64,000 bases of DNA from Scybalousia_A sp964639765. Lineage in GTDB: Bacteria > Bacteroidota > Bacteroidia > Bacteroidales > P3. The stretch lies in NCBI GenBank assembly GCA_964639765.1, contig CAZXEN010000004.1, positions 26,158 through 90,157 of the forward strand, in the 5' to 3' direction. The position numbers were made by a program, and so were the translations under genes. Positions 33,657 to 42,449 of this stretch are shown piece after piece. The notes beneath the pieces were generated by a model. The model saw only the letters and a program-made list of their open reading frames with translations. It did no database searches and was not told the origin of the DNA. Position 1 is the first letter of the stretch, and the number at the start of each line of letters is the position of its first letter.

Positions 33657-35224
33657 TATTCTTTTCCTCCTTTACCTTTCATTAAATCTATAAACGGATT
33701 GTAGTAATGTTCGCTCTTTTCAAATACTCCTTGCAATCCTTTTCCTCCGTCTCTTGGACGTTTTACGTCTCCGAATATACCTTTCTCCAAAGCAGAGAAA
33801 AGACCTTCGCTTTGCATTCTTTCCAACAAATCAACAGCATCGTCCAATACTTTCTTTGCACGTGTCTGCATGATGCCATCTTTCTTGAATTCTATGTCAT
33901 CACCCAAATCGTGCATATTATTGAAGATGTATCTTGCATTTTCTATGGAAACATATCTGTCTGACATGAAAGGAGTATGAATTGCCTCGGTCATCATTCC
34001 CAATAGTTGCAAACCCTGATGAGTTATTATACCTATTTCGTTGAACAATGCATCCTGTATCTGACCCCTGAATATATTGCCTGTCATAAACTTGGTAGGA
34101 GGCATATATTTTATAGGAGCTTTAGGGAATATCTCACGTATAAGCTGAGCTTGTGCAAGTTCATAAAGAAAACCGTTCTTCAGTTGAGGGTCCATTTCAA
34201 AAGCATGTCCAAGTCCCATCTGCTCTTCAGGCATACCTGCTGCAAAAGCAAGCTGTTCATTGATGAAGTCTGAAGCCAAAACCGTATGTGCTTCATCAAA
34301 AGCATCTGCAGTTGTAAGATAGTTGTCTTCACCTGTGTTTATGATAACTCCGGCAAAGCCGTTGATGACTCTGGAAAAGAACTGGTCTATCAAAGTTCTC
34401 TTCATATTGATGTCTCTGAACAAGATACCGTACAAAGCATCGTTAAGCATTACATCCAGACCTTCCAAAGCACCCATGACAGCTATCTCCGGCATACAAA
34501 GACCGGAACAATAGTTGCAAAGTCTTATGTATCTGCCTACTTCCTCGCCTACTTCGTCCAAAGCCTTACGCATTATACGGAAGTTCTCCTGAGTGGCAAA
34601 AGTACCACCGAAACCTTCTGTCGTAGCTCCGTAAGGTACATAATCCAAAAGACTCTGTCCTGTTGTACGGATTACGGCTATAATGTCCGCTCCTTGTCTT
34701 GCTCCAGCTTGAGCCTGAATAACGTCTTCATAAATATTACCTGTTGCTACAATAATGTACAGATAAGGTTTCTCTCCTTCACCTATTGTTTCAATGTAGT
34801 TTTCACGCTTTCTTCTTCTGTCAATGATTTTTTTCAGAGAAGCATCAATATATGGCTGAAGGCTTTCTCTTGCTTCTTTTTCAGGTGAAGACGGAAGAGT
34901 GGTGATATCTAATTTTCCTGAAGCAATCTGTTGTGCAATTTCGTTTGGAGAAAGTTTTGTCTGATGAACAGCATTACCCATGATATACATAATACCATCG
35001 TTCAAACGTCCTTTTTCCTTGACAAAATCAACAACAACATTTGGCAAAGGAACATCGTTTTCATCTACTCCGTCAATACCTAAAAGACGACAAACTGTTC
35101 TTTCACAAGTTACGGTAGAATAGTCTTTTGCAAAGTTTTCCACTTCATCGGATATATTCTTTGCAAGTTGTTTTCCACGGGCAACTTTGTTGAAATCGAT
35201 TCCTAATTTACTTGTTGTATTCAT
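33656..35224 (-). CDS. kamD: Lysine 5,6-aminomutase, alpha subunit
   Basis: 522 residues (clostridial KamD is about 516). It has the TIM-barrel sequence of the family: YIIVATGNIYEDVIQAQAGA, YGATTEGFGGTFATQENFRI, GLCMPEIAVMGALEGLDVML and QLLGMMTEAIHTPFMSDRYV. It binds PLP and adenosylcobalamin at the interface with KamE. A well-spaced promoter lies upstream. The other lysine-fermentation genes (kamA, kdd, kce, kal) are not in the window. Confidence 0.95.
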   Translation of the reverse strand: MNTTSKLGIDFNKVARGKQLAKNISDEVENFAKDYSTVTCERTVCRLLGIDGVDENDVPLPNVVVDFVKEKGRLNDGIMYIMGNAVHQTKLSPNEIAQQIASGKLDITTLPSSPEKEARESLQPYIDASLKKIIDRRRKRENYIETIGEGEKPYLYIIVATGNIYEDVIQAQAGARQGADIIAVIRTTGQSLLDYVPYGATTEGFGGTFATQENFRIMRKALDEVGEEVGRYIRLCNYCSGLCMPEIAVMGALEGLDVMLNDALYGILFRDINMKRTLIDQFFSRVINGFAGVIINTGEDNYLTTADAFDEAHTVLASDFINEQLAFAAGMPEEQMGLGHAFEMDPQLKNGFLYELAQAQLIREIFPKAPIKYMPPTKFMTGNIFRGQIQDALFNEIGIITHQGLQLLGMMTEAIHTPFMSDRYVSIENARYIFNNMHDLGDDIEFKKDGIMQTRAKKVLDDAVDLLERMQSEGLFSALEKGIFGDVKRPRDGGKGLQGVFEKSEHYYNPFIDLMKGKGGKE

Positions 35225-35273
35225 CTAATATATATGTGTTTTATTTCTGTATTACAAAGTTAAAATCGGAGTG

Positions 35274-35304
35274 CAAAATTATAGAAAAATCTTAAAATTA
35301 CAAA
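35274..35304 (-). promoter_or_regulatory. Bacteroides-type promoter of kamDE
   Basis: On the minus strand: TTTG (complement of 35301-35304), 19 bases, TAATTTTG (complement of 35274-35281). The leader is about 45 bases. A second TAnnTTTG-like box (35255-35262) lies nearer the gene but has no matching -33. Confidence 0.7.
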
Positions 35305-35351
35305 ACAAATAGCATATTTGTTGCACTATAAAGGTCAAAAGGAATGTTTTT

Positions 35352-37073
35352 CTAATTTTTGCAGCAATTGTCACAGATGCCGCATTTGTCTATGTCTTCT
35401 GAAAAATAGTTGAGGATATATTTCCATTTGCATTTCCTTGTGCTTAGGAAAGAACGCATATATTCAGCTCTTTCCAATGTTGCTTTTTTGGGGATATCAT
35501 ACAAATCCTTGGTGAAAAGATGAGAAGCGTTGTTTGGCCGGTCTTGAGTAAAAATAATGTAGTCTCCTTTTATCTTTTCCCTGTAGGTAAGAATGTTGTA
35601 TTTCATCATCATTTTTAAATCTTTTACAACCTGACTCTCTTTTATCATGGCGTTTCTGCCGACAAGAGTCTCATTTATCTGTACAAAATCATGATGAATA
35701 TCGGGATAAAGCCTAAGCAGGTAATCTATTATATAATAGTATTGAGAATATTCTCTAAGAAAAAGAATCAACTCACTTTTGCTTGCAATGATTTTTACTT
35801 CAGAAACAGGACGGGTATCATTCTTAAGCTTTATCCAGCCTTCTGTTTCCAGAACTTTTAGGGAATTGAATATAATATTAAAAGTCTCTTTTGTCTTAAT
35901 CATCAAATCATCTATATCCAAAAGAAAATATTCGCCTTTGCCACTGCCTATTGCTATCTGGTATTTGTTGCAAAGAATCTGATATATTGAAGCTATTGTT
36001 TTCTTTTCAGGATAAGTGCTTTCAGCAACTTTTGTGTGGATAACAATATCCTGTTTATTGTACAAAACAATACTGTAAGACTGTTTCCCGTCTCTTCCTG
36101 CACGGCCCAATTCCTGATAGTACCGTTCCATGCTGTAAGGTAAATCAATATGAATAACAAATCTTACATCTGCTTTATCTATACCCATGCCAAAAGCCGA
36201 TGTTGCTACAATTACTTGTATTTCTCCTTTTATCCATAGGTTTTGAGCCTGTACTTTTTCGTAAGGTGTAAGATGTGCATGATAGGCAGCCGTAGAAATA
36301 TTATATGTTTCTTTCAGTTCTTTTGCTATTATGACAGTATCCACTCTTTTGTTGCAATATACTATTCCTGAACCTCCGATTTGTTTTACAAAAAGAGCGA
36401 TTTCCTCGGTCTTGTTAACGGCTTCTTTTGTCTTTATGTGTATGTTGTTTCTATAGGAAGAAGTGGAAAAAATATGACAATTGAGTCTTTTGTCAAATTG
36501 AAGAACGCTGATAATGTCCTGTTTTACTTTTTCTGTTGCAGAAGCAGTAAGAGCCAAAACAGGAACTTCCGGTCTAAGTTCCCTAAGTAATCCAAGTTTA
36601 AGATAAGATGGCCTGAATCTGTTTCCCCATTGAGAGATACAATGTGCTTCATCTATGACAAAAAGATTGATTTTAAGATTTCTGAGATGATATTGAAACT
36701 TGGTGTCCATAAGTCTTTCGGCTGCAACAAAAAGAAACTTAGCCCTATGGGTATAACATTGGTTCAAGGCGCTTTCGTTCTTTTCAGCAGTCTGCATACT
36801 GTTGATGCTTACGGCTTTTATTCCTGTTTTTTCCAAATTATCTATCTGGTCTTTTATCAGGGAAATAAGAGGTTCTACAACAATACAGACACCGGGTTTT
36901 AGTATTGCAGGAATTTGATAGGTTATACTCTTGCCGCCTCCTGTAGGCATTATGCCAAGAGTGTCTTTGTTTGAAAGTATTGAGGATATAATCTCTTCTT
37001 GTTTAGAACGAAAAGAGTCATATCCCCAATACTTTTTAAGGATTTGCAAAGGTGTAGTGTCCTTGGAAATCAC
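35352..37073 (-). CDS. recQ: RecQ-like ATP-dependent DNA helicase without HRDC domain
   Basis: 573 residues. Helicase motifs are GIMPTGGGKSITYQIP (Walker A), FVIDEAHCISQWG (DEAH), LALTASAT (III) and FGMGIDKADVRFVIHIDLPY, then YYQELGRAGRDGKQS (VI). The C-terminal zinc site is CKWKYI...DKCGICDNC. The aromatic loop reads QWGNRFRP in place of the common QWGHDFRP. It ends right after the zinc region, lacking HRDC, so it is the short RecQ form often present beside a full-length paralogue. RecQ unwinds DNA 3'-5' in repair. It lies 29 bp downstream of lpdA and may be co-transcribed. Confidence 0.9.
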   Translation of the reverse strand: MISKDTTPLQILKKYWGYDSFRSKQEEIISSILSNKDTLGIMPTGGGKSITYQIPAILKPGVCIVVEPLISLIKDQIDNLEKTGIKAVSINSMQTAEKNESALNQCYTHRAKFLFVAAERLMDTKFQYHLRNLKINLFVIDEAHCISQWGNRFRPSYLKLGLLRELRPEVPVLALTASATEKVKQDIISVLQFDKRLNCHIFSTSSYRNNIHIKTKEAVNKTEEIALFVKQIGGSGIVYCNKRVDTVIIAKELKETYNISTAAYHAHLTPYEKVQAQNLWIKGEIQVIVATSAFGMGIDKADVRFVIHIDLPYSMERYYQELGRAGRDGKQSYSIVLYNKQDIVIHTKVAESTYPEKKTIASIYQILCNKYQIAIGSGKGEYFLLDIDDLMIKTKETFNIIFNSLKVLETEGWIKLKNDTRPVSEVKIIASKSELILFLREYSQYYYIIDYLLRLYPDIHHDFVQINETLVGRNAMIKESQVVKDLKMMMKYNILTYREKIKGDYIIFTQDRPNNASHLFTKDLYDIPKKATLERAEYMRSFLSTRKCKWKYILNYFSEDIDKCGICDNCCKN

Positions 37074-37102
37074 TTTTCAAGTCTATTCTTCTATATTCTT
37101 TT

Positions 37103-38476
37103 TTAAGAATTGACAGCCATTGTCAAAGCTTCCATAACAGCTTCACTCATTGTTGGATGTGGATGAACAGAATCTATAAGTTGTTGTGCCGTAAGATTGT
37201 TTTCTCTTGCTACGACAATTTCTTCTATCATTTCTGTTACATTGTCTCCTATCATAGAGCAACCAAGAACGGTGTTGTCTTTTGCATCAAGAACAACTTT
37301 TACAAAGCCGTCTCTGTTTCCTGCTGCTGTTGCTTTGCCAGAAGCCATAAACATAAACTTGCCTACTTTTGTTTCATAGCCTTGCTCTTTTGCTTTGTCT
37401 TCAGTAAGACCTACAGAAGCTATTTCAGGTGTTGTATATGTACAACCAGGAATATTGTTATATGTTACAGGTTTTACATCCATACCTTTTATATGTTTTA
37501 CACAAACTTCTGCTTCTTTGCTTGCAACGTGAGCCAATGCAGGACCATGAACAATATCTCCTATGGCATAAACTCCTTTTACGTTTGTTTCATACCAGTC
37601 ATTGACAATAACTTTTCCTCTTTCGTTTGCTATGTTGAGATTTTCCAGACCAAGACCGTCAAGATTTGTCTCCACACCAACAGCAGAAAGAACAACATCA
37701 CAAGTTATTTCTTCTGTTTTTTTACCATTAAGGGTTACTTTGCATTTGTCATCTATCACTTCTACTTTGTCAACAGAGGTAGCAGTATAAACTTTCATAC
37801 CATTCTTTTTGAAAACTCTTTGAAGAGTGGAAGCAACTTCCTTGTCTTCGTTTGGTACGATTGTAGGCATAAACTCTACAAGAGTAACCATTGTTCCTAT
37901 TGTCTGATAGAAATGTGCAAATTCACTGCCTATAGCACCACTGCCGACAACAACCATTGTTTCTGGTTGTTTCTCCAAAGTCATCGCTTCTCTGTAACCT
38001 ATGATATGTTTACCGTCTTGTGGCAGGTTAGGAAGTTGTCTTGAATGAGCTCCAACAGCAAGAATGATGTTTTCGGCTTCTATAATCTGCTCTCCGTTTT
38101 CTGTTTTCACCTTTATGGTTTTATCCTTTGTGAGAGTACCTTTGCCAAAAATGACATCAACATTGTTTTTCTTCATAAGGAACTCCACGCCTTTGTTCAT
38201 CATATCAGCAACTCCACGAGAACGTTCCACTATCTTGGTAAAGTTTGGTCTAACGCAGCCTTCTATTTCCACACCATAGTCTTCTCCTTTTACAGCATAG
38301 TGATAGGCTTGTGCAGATTTCAACAAAGCCTTGGTAGGAATACAACCCCAGTTCAAACATATTCCACCTAATCTTTCTTTTTCTACAAGAGCTACTTTGT
38401 ATCCCAGTTGTGAGGCTTTTTCTGCTGCCACATAGCCTCCAGGTCCTGAACCTATAATTGCTATATCGTATTTCAT
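37103..38476 (-). CDS. lpdA: Dihydrolipoyl dehydrogenase (E3)
   Basis: 457 residues from the ATG at 38476 (MKYDIAIIGSGPGGYVAAEK); an in-frame start 29 codons upstream would add a hydrophobic stretch not found in the family. FAD-binding GSGPGG, redox-active GGICLNWGCIPTKALL, NAD-binding VVGSGAIGSEFAHFY and C-terminal HPHPTMSEAV (catalytic His-Glu) are all present. It reoxidises lipoamide of 2-oxoacid dehydrogenases or the glycine cleavage system; no E1/E2 genes are nearby. Two TAnnTTTG boxes on the minus strand lie at 38503-38520. Confidence 0.95.
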   Translation of the reverse strand: MKYDIAIIGSGPGGYVAAEKASQLGYKVALVEKERLGGICLNWGCIPTKALLKSAQAYHYAVKGEDYGVEIEGCVRPNFTKIVERSRGVADMMNKGVEFLMKKNNVDVIFGKGTLTKDKTIKVKTENGEQIIEAENIILAVGAHSRQLPNLPQDGKHIIGYREAMTLEKQPETMVVVGSGAIGSEFAHFYQTIGTMVTLVEFMPTIVPNEDKEVASTLQRVFKKNGMKVYTATSVDKVEVIDDKCKVTLNGKKTEEITCDVVLSAVGVETNLDGLGLENLNIANERGKVIVNDWYETNVKGVYAIGDIVHGPALAHVASKEAEVCVKHIKGMDVKPVTYNNIPGCTYTTPEIASVGLTEDKAKEQGYETKVGKFMFMASGKATAAGNRDGFVKVVLDAKDNTVLGCSMIGDNVTEMIEEIVVARENNLTAQQLIDSVHPHPTMSEAVMEALTMAVNS

Positions 38477-38550
38477 CTTTTTGTTTGTTTTAATAATTTG
38501 TGCAAAATTATACAAAATTATTGAAAGAAATATAAAAATATGCAGTTTTA

Positions 38551-38581
38551 TTGGGAGGTACAAAAAAAATAACTAATTTTG
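38551..38581 (+). promoter_or_regulatory. Bacteroides-type promoter for the small gene and S46 peptidase
   Basis: TTG at 38551-38553, 20 bases, TAATTTTG at 38574-38581. The ATG of the small gene follows 21 bp later. Confidence 0.7.
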
Positions 38582-38602
38582 CAGACTAAATTATATATTG
38601 AC

Positions 38603-38809
38603 ATGACAACAGAAAATACAATAGAAACCCAGCAGTTGGAGATTATAAGAAGTGTTTTGCAGATAAAAGACACGAAATACCTAAGACGTTTACAAAACTC
38701 TATCAGGGGAAAACTGAAAAGTATGGTGGAGAACGAGATAAGAGCCATGGAAAAACGTGAGAAAGAACTGATGAGACAGGAATCCGAAACAAACAAAGCA
38801 GAACAATAA
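38603..38809 (+). CDS. Small charged protein, unknown function
   Basis: 68 residues from ATG 38603 (MTTENTIETQQLEIIRSVLQ). It is entirely polar and probably helical, with KREKELMRQESETNKAEQ at the end. The size and layout recall small antitoxin-like proteins of Bacteroidota, but no toxin gene follows. It has a good promoter and lies 31 bp before the S46 peptidase, so it is likely a leader gene of that unit. Function is not recognised. Confidence 0.6.
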   Translation: MTTENTIETQQLEIIRSVLQIKDTKYLRRLQNSIRGKLKSMVENEIRAMEKREKELMRQESETNKAEQ

Positions 38810-38840
38810 AAATTAATAATAATCAAACAACAAACATTTT

Positions 38841-41009
38841 ATGAAAAAGATAACTTTATTGGCATTATCAATGTTGCTTGTCTTTACAACATTGTTTGCA
38901 AAACCAAAACAACTGATGACCGCTCCTCCAGATGAGGGAATGTGGTTGCCTATGTTCTTCAAACAGTTAAACTACGACGACATGAAGCGTCTTGGTCTGC
39001 AGCTTACGGCAGAAGAACTTTACTCTTTCAACAATTCTTCACTGAAAGATGCCATTGTTCAAATGGGACAATTCTGTACAGGAGAAATGGTAAGTGACAA
39101 AGGACTTATGTTTACCAATCACCACTGCGGCTATGATGCAATAGCAGGTGTCTCAACCATTGAACATGACTATCTTACCAATGGTTTCTGGGCAAACAGC
39201 TATGAAGAAGAGATACCTATTCCGGGTCTTTATGTCTCTTTCCTTCGTCAGATGTATGATGTTACAAATGATGTATTGGGAGATCACGTAAAAGACCTCA
39301 ACAAAAGCCAGTACGAAGAAGAGATAAAAGCAAAAATCGCTGAACTTAAGCAGCAGTACTCCGAAGACGGAAAATACAGAGTGGAGATAAAAGACTTCTT
39401 TGAAGGCAACGAATATTATATGTTTGTCTATGAACAATTCAACGATGTCCGTCTGGTTGGTGCTCCTCCTTCTTCAATAGGTAAATTTGGTGGAGATACA
39501 GACAACTGGATGTGGCCAAGACATACAGGCGATTTCTCTATATTCCGTATCTATGCAGACAAAGACAACAATCCTGCAGATTATTCAGAAGACAATGTTC
39601 CTTACAAACCAAAACATTATCTGCCTGTAAGCATTGCCGGAGTGGAAAAAGATGATTTTGCAATGATATGGGGTTATCCTGGAAGCACAGAAAGATATAT
39701 GACTTCCTATGAAGTGGAAAACACACTTAAAGTTTCAAATCCAAGCATAATAAAAGCAGGAGACTATATGCTTCCTGTTATGAAAAAGAATATGGACAGA
39801 GATAATGCAGTACGTCTAAAATATGCTTCTGACTATGCTTCCATGATGAATATGTGGAAAAACAAACAAGGCGAATCACGTGGTTTGAAACGTCTGCATG
39901 TTTATGACAAAAAACGAAACATAGAGAATGACTTAGAAATGTGGATTTCTCAAAACCCAGAAAGAGAGAAATATGCTGATGTTGTTTCAAATCTTAAAAG
40001 TTCCGCAAGAGAGATAGAAAAATCTGCTTCTTTCCAAACATCATGGTATCATAATCTTGGACTTTATATGTCTCAACGTTCAATGCTTGCTTTACGTACA
40101 TTCTTCACTTTTATTATGTCTGAAGGAATGGGAGCAGATATGAATGAAGTTTCTGAAAGTCTTAAACTACAAGGAGCAGAGCATTTTGCCAAATATGATC
40201 AGCAGACAGAAAAAGAGCTGTTTGCGGCACTTGTTAGAATGGAAACTGAACTACCTTCAGAATATGCAATAACAGATCTTGTTACTATGGTTAAGAAAGA
40301 AGGAGGTGTGGATAAATTTGTTGACAAGGCTTTCAAGAAATCAGTCTTTGGTTCTCAAGAAAACTTCAATAAGTTTATGCAGAAACCAAAGTCAAAGAAA
40401 TTAGCCAAAGACCCTATTGCAATGGTAGTGCTTTCTTTATACAATGCTTTGATAAATGAAGATGAGTCTTCTGCAAATGCGAGCCAGATTCTTGCAGATG
40501 CTCGTCAAAACTTTGTTCAGGCTCTTAGGGAAATGAATCCAAACTTGGTGCGTTATCCAGATGCCAACTTCACTTTGCGTATGACTTATGGAACTGTTTT
40601 GGATTACTATCCTGCAGACGCTATTCACTATGACTTTACCACAACTATTGACGGTATAATGGAAAAAGAAGACCCTGCAAATGACGAGTTCATAGTTCCT
40701 GAAAAACTTAAAGAGCTTTACAATGCCAAAGACTATGGCCAGTATGCAGACAAGAAAGGAAATATGACAGTATGCTTCCTTACCAACAATGACATTACAG
40801 GCGGAAACTCAGGTTCTCCTGTTATCAATGGCAAAGGCGAATTGATAGGTCTTGCTTTTGACGGCAACTGGGAGGCAATGAGCGGAGACATAGCTTTTGA
40901 ACCGGAACTGCAAAGAACAATCTGCGTTGATTCCCGCTATGTTTTGTTTATCATTGACAAATACGCCGGCTGCAAACGTTTGATAGATGAATTGAAGATA
41001 GTAAAATAA
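38841..41009 (+). CDS. S46-family dipeptidyl-peptidase (DPP7-like), secreted
   Basis: 722 residues with a signal peptide (MKKITLLALSMLLVFTTLFA). The chymotrypsin-like triad is visible: FTNHHCGYDAI (His about 95), GGDTDNWMWPRHTGDFSIFR (Asp region) and TGGNSGSPV (Ser657). In AFDGNWEAM the residue Gly675 corresponds to the position where DPP7 has Gly and the Asp/Glu-specific DPP11 has Arg, so a DPP7-like preference for hydrophobic P1 residues is inferred. These exopeptidases release dipeptides in the periplasm of asaccharolytic Bacteroidota, in line with amino-acid fermentation here. Confidence 0.93.
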   Translation: MKKITLLALSMLLVFTTLFAKPKQLMTAPPDEGMWLPMFFKQLNYDDMKRLGLQLTAEELYSFNNSSLKDAIVQMGQFCTGEMVSDKGLMFTNHHCGYDAIAGVSTIEHDYLTNGFWANSYEEEIPIPGLYVSFLRQMYDVTNDVLGDHVKDLNKSQYEEEIKAKIAELKQQYSEDGKYRVEIKDFFEGNEYYMFVYEQFNDVRLVGAPPSSIGKFGGDTDNWMWPRHTGDFSIFRIYADKDNNPADYSEDNVPYKPKHYLPVSIAGVEKDDFAMIWGYPGSTERYMTSYEVENTLKVSNPSIIKAGDYMLPVMKKNMDRDNAVRLKYASDYASMMNMWKNKQGESRGLKRLHVYDKKRNIENDLEMWISQNPEREKYADVVSNLKSSAREIEKSASFQTSWYHNLGLYMSQRSMLALRTFFTFIMSEGMGADMNEVSESLKLQGAEHFAKYDQQTEKELFAALVRMETELPSEYAITDLVTMVKKEGGVDKFVDKAFKKSVFGSQENFNKFMQKPKSKKLAKDPIAMVVLSLYNALINEDESSANASQILADARQNFVQALREMNPNLVRYPDANFTLRMTYGTVLDYYPADAIHYDFTTTIDGIMEKEDPANDEFIVPEKLKELYNAKDYGQYADKKGNMTVCFLTNNDITGGNSGSPVINGKGELIGLAFDGNWEAMSGDIAFEPELQRTICVDSRYVLFIIDKYAGCKRLIDELKIVK

Positions 41010-41029
41010 ACCACTCTTTAACAACTATT

Positions 41030-41070
41030 AAAGTAGGGATTAGTCATTGTATTGGTCCCTACTTTTGCTT
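41030..41070 (+). terminator. Terminator after the S46 peptidase gene
   Basis: AAAGTAGGGA (41030-41039) and TCCCTACTTT (41056-41065) form a perfect 10-bp stem with a 16-base loop, followed by TGCTTTTG. The U-tract is interrupted. The rest of the gap to 41393 is AT-rich with one promoter and no gene. Confidence 0.65.
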
Positions 41071-41310
41071 TTGTTGCATAATATCCTCGTCTTGATAAAA
41101 AAAGTCTTCGTTTTCGTAAATAAAAACCAAGTTTTTATACCCTAAACATCAAGATTTAAAAAATTAAAACCAACTCTTTTTTCAATGTTTTTATTTAGCA
41201 ATCTCAATTCCGACACACAGAAAGGGAATGTCTATTGCTTTTATCCTTTTATCTTTTTTTTACTGTATTGTTTTATCCAAATAATAAAAAATAAGAATAA
41301 ATTTTGCTAT

Positions 41311-41343
41311 TTTGTATATATTGCTTAATTTTGCATAGTTAAA
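41311..41343 (+). promoter_or_regulatory. Bacteroides-type promoter for the S1-like lipoprotein gene
   Basis: TTTG at 41311-41314, 21 bases, TAATTTTG at 41336-41343, then about 50 bases to the ATG at 41394. Confidence 0.7.
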
Positions 41344-41393
41344 AAATATTTATATCACTATTCTATTGTAAAACTATAAAAAAAAAGAAAAAT

Positions 41394-42449
41394 ATGAAGA
41401 TAGTAATGAAATCTTGTTTATGTTTTGTTTGTGGAATGCTTTTGTTGCTTTGTATATCTTGTGGTAAAATGTCTGAAGAAGACATAAAGAACCAAATGAC
41501 TTCTGGCGTTGTTCTTGTGCAGAATTCCAGCTACTTTGAATTAATTCTTTCTAATGGAGAATCTTTATATTTCTCATCTTATGATGACAAAGATGGTTTT
41601 AAGGATTTGACAGGAAATAAGGACTCTATAAAATACCAGACTTCTTATGGTACAGGCTTTTTTATTTCAGACAAGGGAGAAATAGCAACCAATAATCACG
41701 TTGTTGCATCTGTTGTAGATGAAAAGAATGTTACACGAGATATGAATAAAATAATTAACAGACTAAAAAAGGCCATTGAACAAGAATATAATAGATACAA
41801 TTCTACACTAAGTGAATTGAATTCCACTATACAATATAAAATCTATTATAACGAAAACTATACATACGAATACAATTTAGCTGCAGTTATTGCTACAGAG
41901 ATGGACGAAATGAGAGAACTTTATAGATCTATTGATGATTTGGATGCAAGAGATGCCGACTTGAAATACTACAGTGAGATAAGTATTGCTTATAATGATA
42001 CATATGTAACCAATACTTCTGATTTTATCTCATGTGTTGTTACGAAGACAGACAAAGAACACGATCTTGCTATTCTACAACTTAAAGATAAAAAGACACC
42101 TGAAGGAAAATATGTCTTCACTATTGAAGATGAAGATCCTCTTGAACATGTTGCTTTTACAGAAAGTAAAAGTAAAAATGAAAAATTGTTTATGACAGGA
42201 TTCAATCTTGGACCTGTACTTGCAATAACAAAAGAGGGTGTGAAAGCACAATTTAATCAAGGTACTATCAGTCAACAAACCGAAGACAGAATAATGTATT
42301 CTATTCCAGCATTGCCGGGAAGCAGTGGCTCTCCTGTTGTAAACCATAATGGACAGCTTGTAGCTGTAAACTATGCAGGACTTAATGAAACACAAAATTT
42401 TAATTATGGAATAAGAATAAAATATTTAAAAAATCTAATAAATAAATAA
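41394..42449 (+). CDS. Trypsin-like (S1 family) serine peptidase lipoprotein
   Basis: 351 residues. A lipoprotein signal ends in LLLLCISCGK. The protease triad is in order: ATNNHVVASV (His), HDLAILQLKD (Asp) and LPGSSGSPVVNHNGQLVAVN (Ser). A helical insertion of about 120 residues separates His and Asp strands (KAIEQEYNRYNSTLSELNST region), which is unusual for HtrA-like enzymes; no PDZ domain follows. It is probably anchored in the periplasm and may act on envelope proteins. Its last 46 bp overlap the convergent DUF262 gene. Confidence 0.85.
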   Translation: MKIVMKSCLCFVCGMLLLLCISCGKMSEEDIKNQMTSGVVLVQNSSYFELILSNGESLYFSSYDDKDGFKDLTGNKDSIKYQTSYGTGFFISDKGEIATNNHVVASVVDEKNVTRDMNKIINRLKKAIEQEYNRYNSTLSELNSTIQYKIYYNENYTYEYNLAAVIATEMDEMRELYRSIDDLDARDADLKYYSEISIAYNDTYVTNTSDFISCVVTKTDKEHDLAILQLKDKKTPEGKYVFTIEDEDPLEHVAFTESKSKNEKLFMTGFNLGPVLAITKEGVKAQFNQGTISQQTEDRIMYSIPALPGSSGSPVVNHNGQLVAVNYAGLNETQNFNYGIRIKYLKNLINK

